64,000 nt of DNA, taken from NCBI RefSeq assembly GCF_027887165.1, contig NC_077234.1:246969658-247033657 (forward strand), given 5' to 3'. The notes beneath the pieces were generated by a model. That model ran no database searches. It worked only from the letters and a program-made list of their open reading frames with translations, and was not told the origin of the DNA. A program made the translations under genes and the position numbers. How positions within the stretch are numbered: the first letter of the stretch is position 1; each line of letters starts with the position of its first letter. Positions 23,541 to 36,128 of this stretch are shown here, in pieces. Origin of the DNA: Monodelphis domestica. Lineage: Eukaryota > Chordata > Mammalia > Didelphimorphia > Didelphidae.

Positions 23541-24503
23541 ATACAAATATAAACAAATAAATCTATTTTTGAGTCAAATAGCTGACAAAAATTTCAACAA
23601 TTTTATTTCTAAACCACTTTAGGTGAGGATTTGAGTGTGGCACTCATGTAATGCTTCCTCATGATATTGAGAATTTTGCAAAATACAATCCTAAAACCAA
23701 ATACCGCGTCTGCGTCTGCAAATTTAATTCCACTTGTTAAATATTGCTAGAAAACAAAAGACTACACCACCTTTCATTCAACCAAATAAAGCTATTGTTT
23801 CAAAAACAGGGTTTCACCCAGTGTAGATCCTTTTCTGCTCTCTGGCAATGCAGGAAGATAAGAACAATCAAGTTCAAAATAAGTTTCAGAGAAGATTCTG
23901 CACAGTGATGTGAAAGCTATTGTGAAATGGTACACTCATTCATTCATTCCAGGATCTCTCATGCCTGGCTCATGTCGGTGCTTTGCTCCCCGTGTGGCCA
24001 CTGGCACTTTTCTGTTCTCTACTTCCTGAATCTACTTTGCGAGGCATCATCGCTTCACTGAAATGGTACATGACAACTAGCTCTTAGACTCCTTGAGGTA
24101 CGCAGATGAAAAGCGTGCTTTATGTAAAAAGGATTTCCCAATAATATGAAGAAATGGGTATTTCCTGGAGTTAAGGGACAGAAATGCTGGAGGGAGACTG
24201 TATTGGGAATTAAGAAAAGGAAAGGAAAGGAATCAGGAGTCACAATATTGAAGACTACTTGAATTACAAAGCCTGGCACAGAGGGAAGCTGTGGATGCTA
24301 AGACAGCCATGAGTAGGAATGCTATGACTTTATGATTCCAAAGAGGAATCTCAGCGTATTTAAGTATATCATACAGGGTATATTTGTAAAAAAAAAAAGC
24401 CCAAACATAGAAAAATCCCACTGTGGAGCAGACTAAAGTTGTGCAACATCATTACAGAACTACAGAGATACGAACATATACTTTTTTCTTTGTGTTTCTC
24501 CAG

Positions 24504-24622
24504 GCTGTTCCATTGTGTCTTCCTCTGAACCTTGAAAAAAATTATGAATTACTCTATTTGGCTGAGCAGTTTGTGGGGATCCCTGTTTTGTACTTGAGAT
24601 TCCGTTTGCCAGAAGCCACCAG
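24504..24622 (+). CDS. PROS1: PROS1 exon 9: start of laminin G-like module 1
   Basis: Residues 243-281 plus two bases of Arg282, beginning AVPLCLPLNLEKNYELLY. Cys247 is the partner of a cysteine in exon 14 (position 528 here). The exon has one codon more than human (119 against 116 nt): the turn reads FVGIPVLYL where human has FAGVVLYL. Acceptor tttctccag, donor gtgagt. This opens the SHBG-like region that binds C4BP beta chain and TAM receptors. Confidence 0.96.
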
Positions 24623-25017
24623 GTGAGTAGCTATTTCAGCTCTTTGGTTTTAGAAGTTAGTTAAAAAGGAAAGAAGAAGAAGAATGTTAGATGGACAAAC
24701 AGTGAATTGCATGGATTGCCAAATCAATTAGAAACGTCTCGTAGAAGGGAGTATTCAATCAATTCTGTGCTACACTCATATACTTCAAATTCCAGGAGCT
24801 CGTTGTGACTCAAGGTAACTGCACTGACCTTCCCCGTATCTACTTTAGCTCCTCACGCGCTCTCTGCTTTCCTTCCTTGTCTAGTGGTCCCAGAATGCGT
24901 AAATGTATCCGGGGAAGATTCTAAAATGTGACTCTGTAGTGCCATTCTTCACCATAGCCTGTTAGTAAGGCAACATAAGCTCTTTCTGAAGTAGTCAAAC
25001 GGGACAGTGGTGTTCAG

Positions 25018-25250
25018 AAATGGCAGCTAAGTGGTGTAGAGGATCGAATGTTGCATCCGAAGTCAGCAAGACCTGAGACCAGACCCAGCCTCAGTCTCAG
25101 ACTTACTTATTAGCCATGTAACCTCTGTTTACCCCAATTTCCTCAACTCTAAAATAGGACCTACGTCTCAGGATTGTTATAAAGATCAAATAAGGTATGT
25201 AAAGTGTCATGCCTGAAAAGTAGGGGGTGCTACGTCAATGCTAGCTCTCC
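25018..25250 (+). repeat. MIR/tRNA-headed SINE
   Basis: ggcagctaagtggtgtagag is a tRNA-like head; tttcctcaactctaaaatag and ctcaggattgttataaagat are MIR body. In sense. Confidence 0.55.
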
Positions 25251-25389
25251 TCGCCATCTAGGTGCGTTCAAGGTATGTGGAGTCTATGAAGGTCATTTCA
25301 AAAAGAACAGTCCCTTACAGAAGGGTAATTGGAGCTCCATTGTGGGGGAATCTGGGGAAGCTAGGAAGAAAGTACAGCCGATGGAGAAC

Positions 25390-25915
25390 AGTCAGCAAAG
25401 AGGCACAAAGATGCAAGTAAGATGCCAGTAAGCTTTGTCACTGGATCATGGAAAGAAGGAAGAATAATGGAAAGGTTAGCAAGCGTTCCAGATAGGAAGA
25501 GCTTAAAAGGGAATTTCTGTTTGATGAGGAAGCTCTTTGAGCAGGGGAACGACACAGTCACATTGGCTGCTAAGTGAAGCATGAATTGGAGTGAGGAGAG
25601 ACTTAAGGCAAAGGGAACACTTAGAAGGCGATTATAATAGTCCAGGGGTGAGAGAACGAAGACCTAAACTTGGCTTATAATTATCTGGTTTGGGGCAAGT
25701 TATGAAGGCAGAAATGAAAATATGAAAAACGAATGGATTATATGGGGTGATTGAGAATAAGGAAGAGAGGATGAGACGTAGTTCATTAGCCTTGCTGACT
25801 GGGAGAACGGTGTTCTCCTTGAGGGTAATTAGGAAATTCAGGAGTGGAAAGGGGAAAAGAAGGAGTTCTGTTTTAGAATTGTTGAGTCTGAGGTGCCCAA
25901 CGACCTTCTGGAGTG
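25390..25915 (-). mobile_element. L2 LINE internal fragment (antisense)
   Basis: ggaacgacacagtcacattg, gattataatagtccagggg, aacggtgttctccttgaggg and attgttgagtctgaggtgcc follow the reverse complement of L2. Confidence 0.6.
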
Positions 25916-25959
25916 TGTGCGCACGCACATAGGTATAAATAGAAACCTATAAAATCCCT

Positions 25960-26460
25960 CTGTAAAACATCTAGCCCAAATCTGTCTGTCTTTCGCTCTC
26001 TGCATCCCTTTTTGTCTTTGCCTCCTTTTGTCTGTCTCTGTGTCTTTCTTCCTCTCTGTGTCTCTTTCTTTACTCCTCCTCATCCAACTCATTCCAACCA
26101 CATTGGATTACCAGCTTTCCCCCAAACAGACACTGTGCCTCCCATCTCTAGTATCTGCACACTTTCCCCAAGTCTGACACACACTCTCTCCTCATGCTTG
26201 ACTTTCAGAATTGCCATCTTCTCTCCAGGCTTAGCGCAGGTTCATCTTTTCCATGAAGCTTTTCCTACTCCCTCTTCTCACACTCCACCCCTAGTCAGTG
26301 CTCTACATGCTCTGATGACCTCGCTTCGCTCTTCTCTTCTCTATGCACGTTACCCTGAAGTGGAATATGAGATCCTGGAGAGCACAAGTGATTTTTTGGT
26401 AGCATTATACACCAACTCTTTAGAGCTAGAAGGAACCCTCTAGTTGAATTAAAAGCCAGA
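25960..26460 (+). mobile_element. L2 LINE 3' fragment (sense)
   Basis: gcttagcgcaggttcatctt and ttccatgaagcttttcctac match the L2 region before its 3' end. The 143-residue open frame starting at 26012 crosses it and is not protein-like. Confidence 0.5.
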
Positions 26461-26938
26461 ACCTGAAGTGACTGGGCCAGGGCTCTACCGCTAGGTAGTG
26501 GCAGTAGTAGCCTTGGAAGCCAGCTCCTCAGGGACTCTCAAGGCAGCATTGCTCTCAGTGTTCCTTCATTTCACGTTTCCTGAATTGAATTTTGTTTTCC
26601 TCTTTCAAAGGCTTCATTTGCCTTTTCTTACACTTCAGAACAAAATGGTACTCTTCAGTGCCATCTGGGGGAGAAATGTTTCTCTTGCTCTCAAGAGAGT
26701 AGAGAAACCCACTGCTGAAATCCAGTACAGGGCATCCTTGGGATAATTCCTTCCAGTCCCATCACCTGTCTGTGGACGTGGGTTCACTGAAGAATCATTG
26801 CCTTCCTCTCTCTTCTTCTTGTCGAATGGCTCCACTTTCATTTTTGAGAACAAATCTTTCAGTACAGTCAAGAGTTATGTCCTAAACCTTCCAAAATCTC
26901 ACACATTGACTGAATGACATCTCTCATTTTGTTGTTAG

Positions 26939-27128
26939 GTTTTCAGCTGAGTTTGATTTTCGGACCTATGACCCAGAAGGTATTATACTCTATGCAGAAT
27001 CCATTGATCATTCAGCATGGTTCTTGGTTGCCCTGCGTGATGGGAAAATTGAAATTCAGTTCAAAAATGAACATGGCACTAAAGTCACAAGTGGTGGCAA
27101 AATTATTAACAACGGTCTATGGAACATA
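26939..27128 (+). CDS. PROS1: PROS1 exon 10: laminin G-like module 1, beta strands
   Basis: Residues 283-345 after completing Arg282, beginning FSAEFDFRTYDPEGIILYAE. The stretch ILYAESIDHSAW and the end INNGLWNI are nearly the same as human. Length 190 nt as in human; acceptor gttgttag, donor gtaagt, phase 0 at the end. Confidence 0.97.
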
Positions 27129-27527
27129 GTAAGTTTTCAGATTACCAACCTCTAATTTCACCTGTAAACTTCTGGTATATTTCTATAAAGTTCAGTGATA
27201 ATTGATTTTAGTAGCAATTAAATGACAACTTTAAAAATAGCAACTTTGATGTAAAATTCAGGTTTATCTGATGTTATATAAAATAGAGCAAAATACACTA
27301 CATTGTAATGTATTGAAATAATATGGGGATTCATTCCCTAATAATATATCTGTGCTATTCCTAAGACTTGGAAAGAAAACCGATCCAGAAACTGAGAGAT
27401 TCTGATCCTGGCCCAATATCTATAATGCTTTGGGAGAGTTCCTCATCTGTGAAATAAAAAGGTTAGATTACCGTCATCTATAAGGTCCAGTCCAGTCCTA
27501 AATTTAGTGAGTCATAATCATTTAGAC

Positions 27528-27775
27528 ACGGACAACTAGATGGCACAGTAAATATAGTGCCGAATTTGGAGTCGAGAAGACTCATCATTCTGAGTTCCAA
27601 TCAAAGGCCTCAGACTTTGTGACCTTGGGCAAGTCACTTAATCCTGTATGCTTCAGTTCTTCATTTGTAAAATGAGCCAAAGAAGGAAGTGGCAAAACAC
27701 TTCAGTATCTTTGCTAAGAAAATCTCAAATACAGTCACCAAGAGTCAGATGCAACTGAAATGACTCAAAAATAAT
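27528..27775 (+). mobile_element. MAR1-like marsupial SINE
   Basis: acaactagatggcacagtaa head, ttgtgaccttgggcaagtca core, gccaaagaaggaagtggcaa and gtcagatgcaactgaaatga tail, in sense. Near full length. Confidence 0.75.
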
Positions 27776-28204
27776 AATTTTAATTACATTCTCCCTTGGC
27801 CAATTATCACCTCATACTCAATAGTTTATATAAAAAAAATATACATGTTTTTGGTAACATGCATAAAGGTAAATTGATAAATGGGTTTTACATAGGCAGT
27901 AAAAGCTGAGTTAAGTGGCCTCTTGCCAATGGGAATGCTTTGGAATAAAATATTTTGGATGATCTTCCAAAGCAAGTGTTCATTCTGGTTACCATGAGCA
28001 ATGCTTTATGTAATAGAGCACAAGGAATTCCTGTCAAGAAGAGGCGAGAAGATATTTATTAATGTTTCTTTTGAGAATCAATGACTACTCTCTTATGCTA
28101 AGAGGAAACTAAGTCATTGCTTTTCCGATGAGAGGAATGGAAAGAAAACCACCTGCTCACAGCAACTGGCAATTAATCATCACTGCTCATGGCCAAAATG
28201 GAAA

Positions 28205-28400
28205 ACCAAGAAGCAGCCTGGCACAGAGGAGAGAGCGTGGGACCTGAGTCTGGATTCTGGGGTTCAGACCCTAGCTTTGATATTAATTGTTGTACAATTA
28301 AGAGCAAATTGCTTCATCTCTCTTTCTAGTTGCCTCAGGTATTAAGGAAGGAGGTTGGGCTTCCATGTCCTCAAAGCTCTTTTGAACCCTAATGGCCCCT
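28205..28400 (+). repeat. MIR SINE fragment
   Basis: cctggcacagaggagagagc, agagcaaattgcttcatctc and gtcctcaaagctcttttgaa in MIR order. Confidence 0.5.
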
Positions 28401-28950
28401 GGTGGTTGGCATATAAAATCAGATGATCCCCCAGACTAGGATTATATTTCCTTCTTTGGGAGCAATGGGTCCCAGTGCCTTGCCACTCAAAGAGAATTCA
28501 GGAAAATGACTGCACAGTAAATAGGTCACGGAATGTCAGTTTGCAAGTCAGCACAAGCTCACTCCAGTCCAGCCCTGGACTTTCCTTTGGATACTTCAGT
28601 GACTTTCACTATTGTAGACCTCAAAGGAGATCTCTGATGAGGGCCATGTGATTCTTGTGCCCTCCATGATTTTGATTTCATAGATTGAGAGATAACCGTG
28701 ATATTCTCAGTAATGGACCACTGATGCATAAATGTACTTAGTCAGAATTTTATATCCATTCCTATCATCTGCTCTTCTGTGGTTCCATTTCATCCAGCTT
28801 TTACCATGCTGGATACCTCAATTTTATATGTTATAGAATCCTGGCTAATTTTAAAGAATGGTGTCAGAGTTCCTAGCACAGTGCTTAGTAGGCACTTAGT
28901 AAATGCTTTTTGAATGGATTTGGAGGAAAAATATTGGTCAAAAATCAGGT

Positions 28951-29011
28951 AATAATAAGAACTTGTATTTATTTGCAAAATACTTGCAAATAAATACAAG
29001 TTCTTATTATT
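28951..29011. repeat. Perfect 27-bp inverted repeat with 7-nt loop
   Basis: The left arm (28951-28977, starting aataataagaacttgt) is the exact reverse complement of the right arm (28985-29011), separated by aaatact. The match stops sharply at both outer ends. The right arm continues into an antisense MIR-like sequence (to about 29150), which suggests the left arm is an inverted copy of the right one. Confidence 0.95.
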
Positions 29012-29149
29012 TTACATATTTTTACTATATTATTTTACAAAGTGCTATAAAAACATGGAGAAATGCATTATATACATTATTAACCTCATTTTATAGGTGT
29101 GTAAATTAAGGCTCTGAGAGGAAAAGAGCTGGTAAAGAATGCCAGATAT

Positions 29150-30530
29150 ATTCAGAGTATCTCCCTAAACCTGGGAAATCAAGATCATGGCGGTCATTTA
29201 TTACAATCTAGTATAAGTTGACCCTCATCAGAGATAGAACATAGCATCTTATGGAAGCGCTTTTTTTTAGAAAAATAATCCCTGGAATAAGGGCTTCATG
29301 ATAAAATGAAATTATCATGTTATGTCATGATATGGCCTTACTTTTAGAGGATCCAAGTTCTAAAATTAAAGATAATTTTCCATCAGATTAAAGTTTAAGA
29401 ACATTTACTAATGAAAATAGTTCAGATTTGAAAATATAATAGGTTCTGAATGTATGTGTAATAATTTTCTTTAAACTAAAACATTTTAGTAATTTGTATA
29501 TTGTTCCAATTGTATTTAAATTATTTTTGGATACAATTATATTATAATATATTTATAAATTTGATGGCTTAGTAAGTTATGAAATGTTTCATAGGAACTT
29601 ATTTGGGGTAGAAAACTATATAAAAAATAAAAGTCATTTTAGATAAGTACTTATAAAAGATTTAGATTGATATTAGTACATGTATTAATTTAAAAGCATA
29701 TATATCAGTCATCCTGTTGAGTATATCTCATTCAATCTCATACATTTAACAATGTAAATATACATTGTTAAAGCTCATAAAAATAATTTTAAATGAAAAA
29801 AATACAACTTAAAATAATTTTTAAGGAACAAATTTGTGATGTAGAGTAAATCACCCAGGTAGTCTGACTATAAAGTAATATACACTGAAGTGAGTCATGC
29901 TACTTAATGATAGTGGGGCCAATGTAAGAAAATTTTTGATATTTAGTTATTTTACATGAAAAAATCACAAACATTTCTTGCAATTAACTCACATAGATAA
30001 TTTTTCTTCAATAATTTTTCTTGACAACTTTTGAATAAAAGGTTTAAAATGGAAAAAGCCAAATTAAAAACCTTGTTAAAAAATTCATTTTCAGATCATT
30101 TGAAATGCTGTAGCTTAAATATCTTTAGATTTCCTGAAAATGAGACATATATATTCTATGTAATAGATAGGATATTTGAAGTTCCAATTCCCTTTTGATT
30201 ACTTTAACATTTTATTCTTAAGTTAATGATTAGACAAGTGTTTAATATCTTATAGTTGTTCTACACCCTCAGAAGTCCCCAATACATATGTAAACCGTAA
30301 TTAAAAAGGTCTTCTACCCAACTTTACAGTATATCTGTTTAGTTTTGTGGGACACTGGTATTTAAAAAAATATTCTATAGTACACTAACATTTGCATTTT
30401 TCTTTTCCATATTGCTCTGAATTTGTGATAAAATGCTATTATCTTAATCCAAATCTTGTCTACTTTTAAGAGTAATTTAATTTACCAAACCCAACATTTC
30501 ACACTATAACTAGTTACAATATGTTCCTTT
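29150..30530. other. AT-rich end of intron 10, no recognised element
   Basis: Very AT-rich, with short T and A runs and no gene or repeat family that I can name. Confidence 0.5.
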
Positions 30531-30539
30531 TGATTCTAG

Positions 30540-30710
30540 GTATCTGTTGAAGAATTAGAAAACAGTATAAGTGTTAAAATAGCCAAAGAAGCAGTGATGA
30601 ATATAAACAGCCCTGGGCGCCTTTTCAAACCTTTCAAAAATGGTTTTCTGGAAATTAAAGTGTTCTTTGCAGGATTACCTCGCATGGCAGAAAATAATCT
30701 ACTGAAATCG
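30540..30710 (+). CDS. PROS1: PROS1 exon 11: laminin G-like module 1, middle
   Basis: Residues 346-402, beginning VSVEELENSISVKIAKEAVM. It is one codon longer than human (171 against 168 nt), with the extra residue in the surface turn LFKPFKNGFLE (human LFKPENGLLE). Acceptor gattctag, donor gtaatg. The intron that follows is the longest in the window and is full of nested retroelements. Confidence 0.96.
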
Positions 30711-30840
30711 GTAATGATTAAGCCTCATAACATTTAATATCTGTGGTATACTTTTACTCCTTTCATTGTTTCAAAGATATTTAAATATCAGCAATGATAG
30801 TTTATGTAATACTTGCATAAAAACAACATCACGATATATT

Positions 30841-31167
30841 AATTTTCTTCTTTTCATTTAAAAAAATTTTTTGTTGTTATGCAAAACACACTTTCGTACT
30901 GGTCACTGTTGTAAGAGCAAACTTACAAAATACGTAACCAAAACTCCAAAATAAAACCATAAATACAATATTGTGAAAGATGACTCCAACAGATCTTTCT
31001 CTGGAGGTGGAGAGCATTCCCAGTCATAAGTCTTCCAGGATTGTCCCAGATCATTGCATTGCTGAGAGTAGTCAAGTTTTCACAGATGATTATTGTCTAA
31101 TATTGCTGTTATTGGGTACAGTGTTCCCCCAGTTCTGCTTATTTTACTCTGCATCAGTTCCCACAGA
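30841..31167 (-). mobile_element. L1 3' UTR insertion with 13-bp target-site duplication
   Basis: Antisense L1 3' UTR: cattgcattgctgagagtag, cccccagttctgcttatttt and actctgcatcagttccc. It is flanked by atcacgatatatt (30828-30840) and atcatgatatatt (31168-31180), 12 of 13 identical, which fixes both ends. Confidence 0.8.
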
Positions 31168-31184
31168 ATCATGATATATTAAAA

Positions 31185-31545
31185 AAACATAGTTTAGGAA
31201 GAAAGGATACAAGTATTTATGAAGTCCTTGTTATTTACCATGAGCTATGCAAAGTACTGGGAATACAAATATAATTAAAAAAAAAAGACAGTCCCTTAAA
31301 GTCCTCAAAGAGTTTACATTCTAATGGAGAAAGACAACATAACAAAGAAAGGTAAAACCTGGGGAAAGGGAAAAATCTGAAAGTTAGAAGTGCCTGGAAT
31401 GGAATGAAAGGTGGTTGGTTGGCTTAGGCTCCTCCACAAAATGGAAGCTAGAGAATATAGGAGGAACTCACTTCTAGGAGAAGGAAGCTGGCTGGGCTTA
31501 TTGGATGGATATCGCAGGGAAAGAAGGCCAATATCCATGTATTCA
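31185..31545 (-). mobile_element. L2 3' end, first part of a split L2 (antisense)
   Basis: caagtatttatgaagtcctt, gagctatgcaaagtactggg and agtttacattctaatggaga are the reverse complement of the L2 3' end. It stops where the large L1 begins; further L2 in the same orientation resumes at 36897. Confidence 0.6.
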
Positions 31546-31547
31546 AG

Positions 31548-34500
31548 TAGTTGTTTTTCTTTGGTGTTTCTACTCCCACAGTTTTTCCTCTGAATGTGGA
31601 TAGTGTTTTTTCTTGTAGATTACTCCAAGTTGTTCAGGATCATTGCATTGCCACTAATGGAGAAGTCCATTACATTCCATTGTACCACAGTGTATCACTC
31701 TCTGTGTACAATGTTCTCCTGGTTCTGCTCCTTTCACTCTGCATCACTTCCTGGAGGTTGTTCCAGTTCACATGGAATCCCTCCAGTTCATTATTCCTTT
31801 TAGCACAATAGTATTCCATCACCAACATATACCACAAGCCATTCCCCAGTGGAAGGGCATCCCCTCATTTTCTAATTTTTTGCCACCACAAAGAGTGCAG
31901 CTATGAATATTCTTGTACAAGTCTTTTTCTTTATTATCTCTTTGGGGGTACAAACCCAGCAGTGCTATGGCTGGGTCAAAGGGCAGACAGTCTTTTTTCA
32001 CCCTTTGGGCATAGTTCCAGATTGCCCTTCAGAATGGTTGGATCAGTTCACAACTCCACCAACAATGCATTAATGTCTCCATGTTGCCACATTCTCTCCA
32101 GCATTCATTACTTTCCTTTGCTATCATGTTAGCCAATCTGCTAGGTGTGAAGTGATACCTCAGAGTTGTTTTGATTTGCATCTCTCTGATTATAAGAGAT
32201 TTAGAACACTTTTTCATGTGCTTATTAATAGTTTTGATTTCTTTAACTGAAAATTACCTATTCATGTTCCTTGACCATTTATCAATTGGAGAATGGCTTG
32301 ATTTTTTGTACAATTGATTTAGCTCTTTATAAATTTGAGTAATTAGACCTTTGTCAGAGGTTTTTGTTATGAAGATTATTTCCCAATTTGTTACTTCCCT
32401 TCTAATTTTGGTTGCATTGGTTTTGTTTGTACAAAAACTTTTAAATTTGATATAATCAAAATTATTGATTTTACATTTTGTGATTTTTTTCTAGCTCTTG
32501 CTTGGTCTTAAAGTCTTTCCTTTCTGAAAGATCTGACATGTTTACTATTCTATGTTCACATAATTTACTTATAGTTTCCTTCTTTATGTTCAAGTCATTC
32601 ATCCATTTTGAGTTTATCTTGGTGTAGGCTGTGAGATGTTGATCCAAACCTAATTTCTCTCATACTGTCTTCCAATTTTCCCAGCAGTTTTTATCAAATA
32701 GTGGATTTTTGTCCCCAAAGCTAGAATCTTTGGGCTTGTCATAGACTGTCTTGCTGAGGTTACTTACCCTAAGTCTATTCCACTGATCCTCCTTTCTGTC
32801 TCTTAGCCAGTACCATATTGTTTTGATGACCAATGCTTTATAGTATAGTTTGAGATCTGGGACTGCAAGGCCACCTTCCTTCACATTTTTTTTCATGATT
32901 TCCTTGCATATCCTTGATTTTTTTGTTCTTCCAAATGAACTTTGTTATGTGTTTTTTTCTAATTCAGTAAAAAACGTTTTTTGGTAGTTTGATGGATATT
33001 GTAATAAAATGGATGATCTGTGGCGAACCATTTCTGGTTGTGGTATCTGAATACTCTGGCTTGCTAGAGAGCTGCTAAGGGGAACCTACAGGAATGCCTA
33101 TTTACTATGGAGATAGATGAGAGATAATGTTAGGGAGATAGATACTGCTAGAGAGGTTACTCTGGAGTTGTCTATTGATCCCTAAAGGCTAATAAATCAA
33201 ACTATTTCCTACCCTCCTTCACTTCCCTTAACCACCTTCTTCTTGAAGCTTTTTGACTTCGCCCTTCCCCCCCGAGTGAACTATGATATTTCAGAGATAT
33301 ATTCTTTACTCTACTTTTCTCAAGTAAAGGGGTTTATTGGTAACAAACAGAATGGGGATTGAGGTAAGAGGGATGAGGATTGTCCCCAATCTACAAGGAA
33401 GGGTTATGAAGGTTTTAGGAAATGTCAGCTAGTCACAATTGTGACACAGAGACAGCCAGAGAAATGGAGGACAAGTATTTTTCTTCTTCTCTTCTTTAGT
33501 CAAATAATCTCTGCTTGAGTAATTCAAGTCCAGACTCTGTCAAAACCCCAAAGGTCTCTCTCTCTCTCTCTCTCTGCCTAAGTCAGGAAAGCCAGTCTCT
33601 CTTGATCAGGAGCCCAGAGAAGAGATTTCTCCTTTGGTCAGTCATCCCCAGAGAGAGAACCAGTTCCTCCCTTCTGGCCAGGCTCCCAACTGCCTCCTCC
33701 TGGGAACATTCTGTTTGGACTCTTCACTTTAATTGAAAGACAGATCATGCCTGGCTTGTCCTGTAAATCCTCCCTTTCTTCATGCCTCTTCCACAACAGT
33801 ATGGCACTAAATAAGTATATAAATTTGGGTAGGATGGTCATTTTTATTATGTTAGCTCATCCTTTCCATGAGCAGTTAATGTTTTTCCAGTAGTTTAGAT
33901 CTAGTTTTAATTATGTGGAAAGTGTTTTGTAGTTGTGTTCATATAGTTCTTGTGTTTGTCTCGGCAGATAGATTCCGAAGTATTTTATATTGTCTAGGGT
34001 GATTTTAAATGGAATTTCTTTTTCTAATTCTTGCTGCTGAGATATGTTGGAAATATTTAAAAATGCTGATGACTTATGTGGATTTATTTTGTTATTATGT
34101 GGGTATCCTGCAATTTTGCTAAAGTTGTTGATTATTTTGACTAGCTTTTTAGTTGATTCTCTAGGATTCTTTAAGAAGACCATCATATCATCTGCAAAGA
34201 GTGATAGTGTGGTCTCCTCATTGCCAATTTTAATACCTTCAATTTCTTTTTCTTCTCTAATTGCTACTGCTAGTGTTTCTAGTACAATGTTAAATAATAG
34301 AGGGGATAATGGGCATCCTTTTTTCACTCCTGATCTTATTGGGAATGCATCTAGTTTATCCCCATTGCAGATGATATTGGCTGATGGTTTTAGATAAATG
34401 CTGTTTATTATTTATTAGGAAAGGACCTTCTATTCCTGTACTTTCTAGTGTTTTCAATAGGAATGAGTGTTGTATTTTGTCAAAGACTTTTTCTGCATCT

Positions 34501-36128
34501 ATTGAGAAAATCATGTAATTTTTGTTGGTTTGCTTGTTGATATGGTCAATTATGTGGATGGTTTTCCTAATACTGAACCATCTTTGCATTCCTGGTATAA
34601 ATTCCACCTGATCATATCACCTTGTGATGACTTGCTGGAGTCTTTTTTTGCTAGTATTCTATTTAAGATTTTTGAATCTTTGTTCATTAAGGAGATTGGT
34701 CTAAAGTTTTCTTTTTCTGTTTTTGACCTGCCTGGTTTTGGAATCAGTACCATATTTGTGTTATAAAAGGAATTTTGTAGAACTTCCTCTTTGCTTATGT
34801 CAAATAATTTTTATAATATTGGGATTAGTTGTTCTTTGAATGTTTGATTGAATTCACTTGTGAATCCATCAGGCCTTGGTGATTTTTTCTTAGGGAGTTC
34901 TTTGATGGATTGTTAAATTTCTTTTTCTGATATGGGATTATTCAAGAATTCTATTTCTTCTTATGTTAATCTAGGCAATTTATATTTTTGTAAATATTCA
35001 GCCATATCACGTAGATTGCCATATTTATTGCCATATAATTGAGCAAAATAGTTTTTAATGATTCCTTTAATTTCCTCTTCATTGGAGGTGAGGTCTCCCT
35101 TTTCATCTATGATGCTGTTAATTTGGTTTTCTTCTTTCCTTTTTTTTTATTAGATTGACCAGTACTTTGTCTATTTTGTTTGTTTGTTTTTTCCCCCAAA
35201 ATACCAGCTTCCAGTCTTATTAGTTCAATAGTTCTTTCACTTTTGATTTTATTAAGTTATCCCTTAATTTTTAGGATTTCTAATTTAGTTTTCATATGGG
35301 GATTTTTGATTAGTTGACTTTCAATTTTTTTTTTATTTGCATGCCCAATTCATTGACCTCTACCCTCCCTAATTTGTTAGTATATGAACTCAGGGATATA
35401 AATATCCTCCTGAACACTGCTTTGGCTGCATCCCATAGATTTTTAAAGGATGTCTCATCATTGTCATTTTCTTCAATGAAATTATTAATTGTTTCTATGA
35501 TTTGTTCTCTAACTAATCGATTTTGGAGAATCATATTATTTAATTTCCAATTAATATTTGATTTGCCTCTCCATGTACCCTTACTGATTATTATTTTTAT
35601 TGCATTATGAGCTAAAAAGGTTGCATTTATTATTTCTGCTTTTCTGCATTTGTTTGCCATGTTTTTATGCCCTAGTTCATGGTCAGTCTTTATGAATGTA
35701 CCATATACTGTTGAAAAGAAGGTTTATTCCTTTTTGTCCCTATTTATTTTTCTCTACATATGTATTAACTTAATTTTTCTAAGATTTCATTCACATCTCT
35801 TACCTCTTTCTATTTATTTTTTAATTTGATTTACCTAAATTTGATAGTGGCAAGTTCAGGTCTCCCACTAGTATAGCTTTACTATCTATTTCCTCCTTCA
35901 ACTCCACCAGTTTCTCCTTTAGAAATTTGGATGCTATAGCATTTGGTGCATACATGTTGATTACTGATATTTCCTCATTGTCTCTACTGTCATTTATCAG
36001 GATGTAGTTACCATCCCTATCCCTTTTAATCAGATCTATTTTTACTTTAGCTTTGTCAGATATCATGATTGCAACTCCTACCTTTTTTTCTATCAGTTGA
36101 GGTGCATTAGGTTTTGCTCCAACCTTTA
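31548..36128 (-). mobile_element. L1 LINE, 5'-truncated, broken ORF2 (antisense), split by an LTR-like insert
   Basis: Read on the minus strand: endonuclease end near 36066-35821 (NMYAPNAIASKFLKEKL, ILVGDLNLPLS), reverse transcriptase near 34753-33911 ([29 protein letters not shown]), and the C-terminal region near 32896-31819 (LPFDPAIALLGLYPQ). ORF2 has many stops, so the element is dead. The 5' UTR, ORF1 and the start of the endonuclease are missing. An unrelated 799-bp insert lies at 33000-33798, and L1 sequence is collinear on both sides of it. Confidence 0.9.
33000..33798. mobile_element. Solo-LTR-like insertion inside the L1
   Basis: A 799-bp block that starts TG and ends CA, interrupts L1 ORF2, and is flanked by about 4 bp of similar sequence. 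It holds a (TC)n run near 33556 and has no retroviral coding region. This is best explained as a solo LTR of an endogenous retrovirus or related element; the family is not recognised. It is younger than the L1 it splits. Confidence 0.55.

Noticed and set aside
26012-26443. A 143-residue open frame in intron 9
   Set aside because: It overlaps an L2 fragment and has low-complexity Ser/Pro/His composition with no domain.
28951-29011. The perfect hairpin as a microRNA precursor
   Set aside because: Arms are AT-rich with no bulges, and one arm lies at the edge of a MIR-like repeat; nothing supports Drosha processing, so it is kept only as a structural finding.
34044-34397. Plus-strand open frames in 31550-36830 that look like new hydrophobic proteins
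   Set aside because: They are reverse-strand shadows of L1 ORF2 and the L1 3' UTR.
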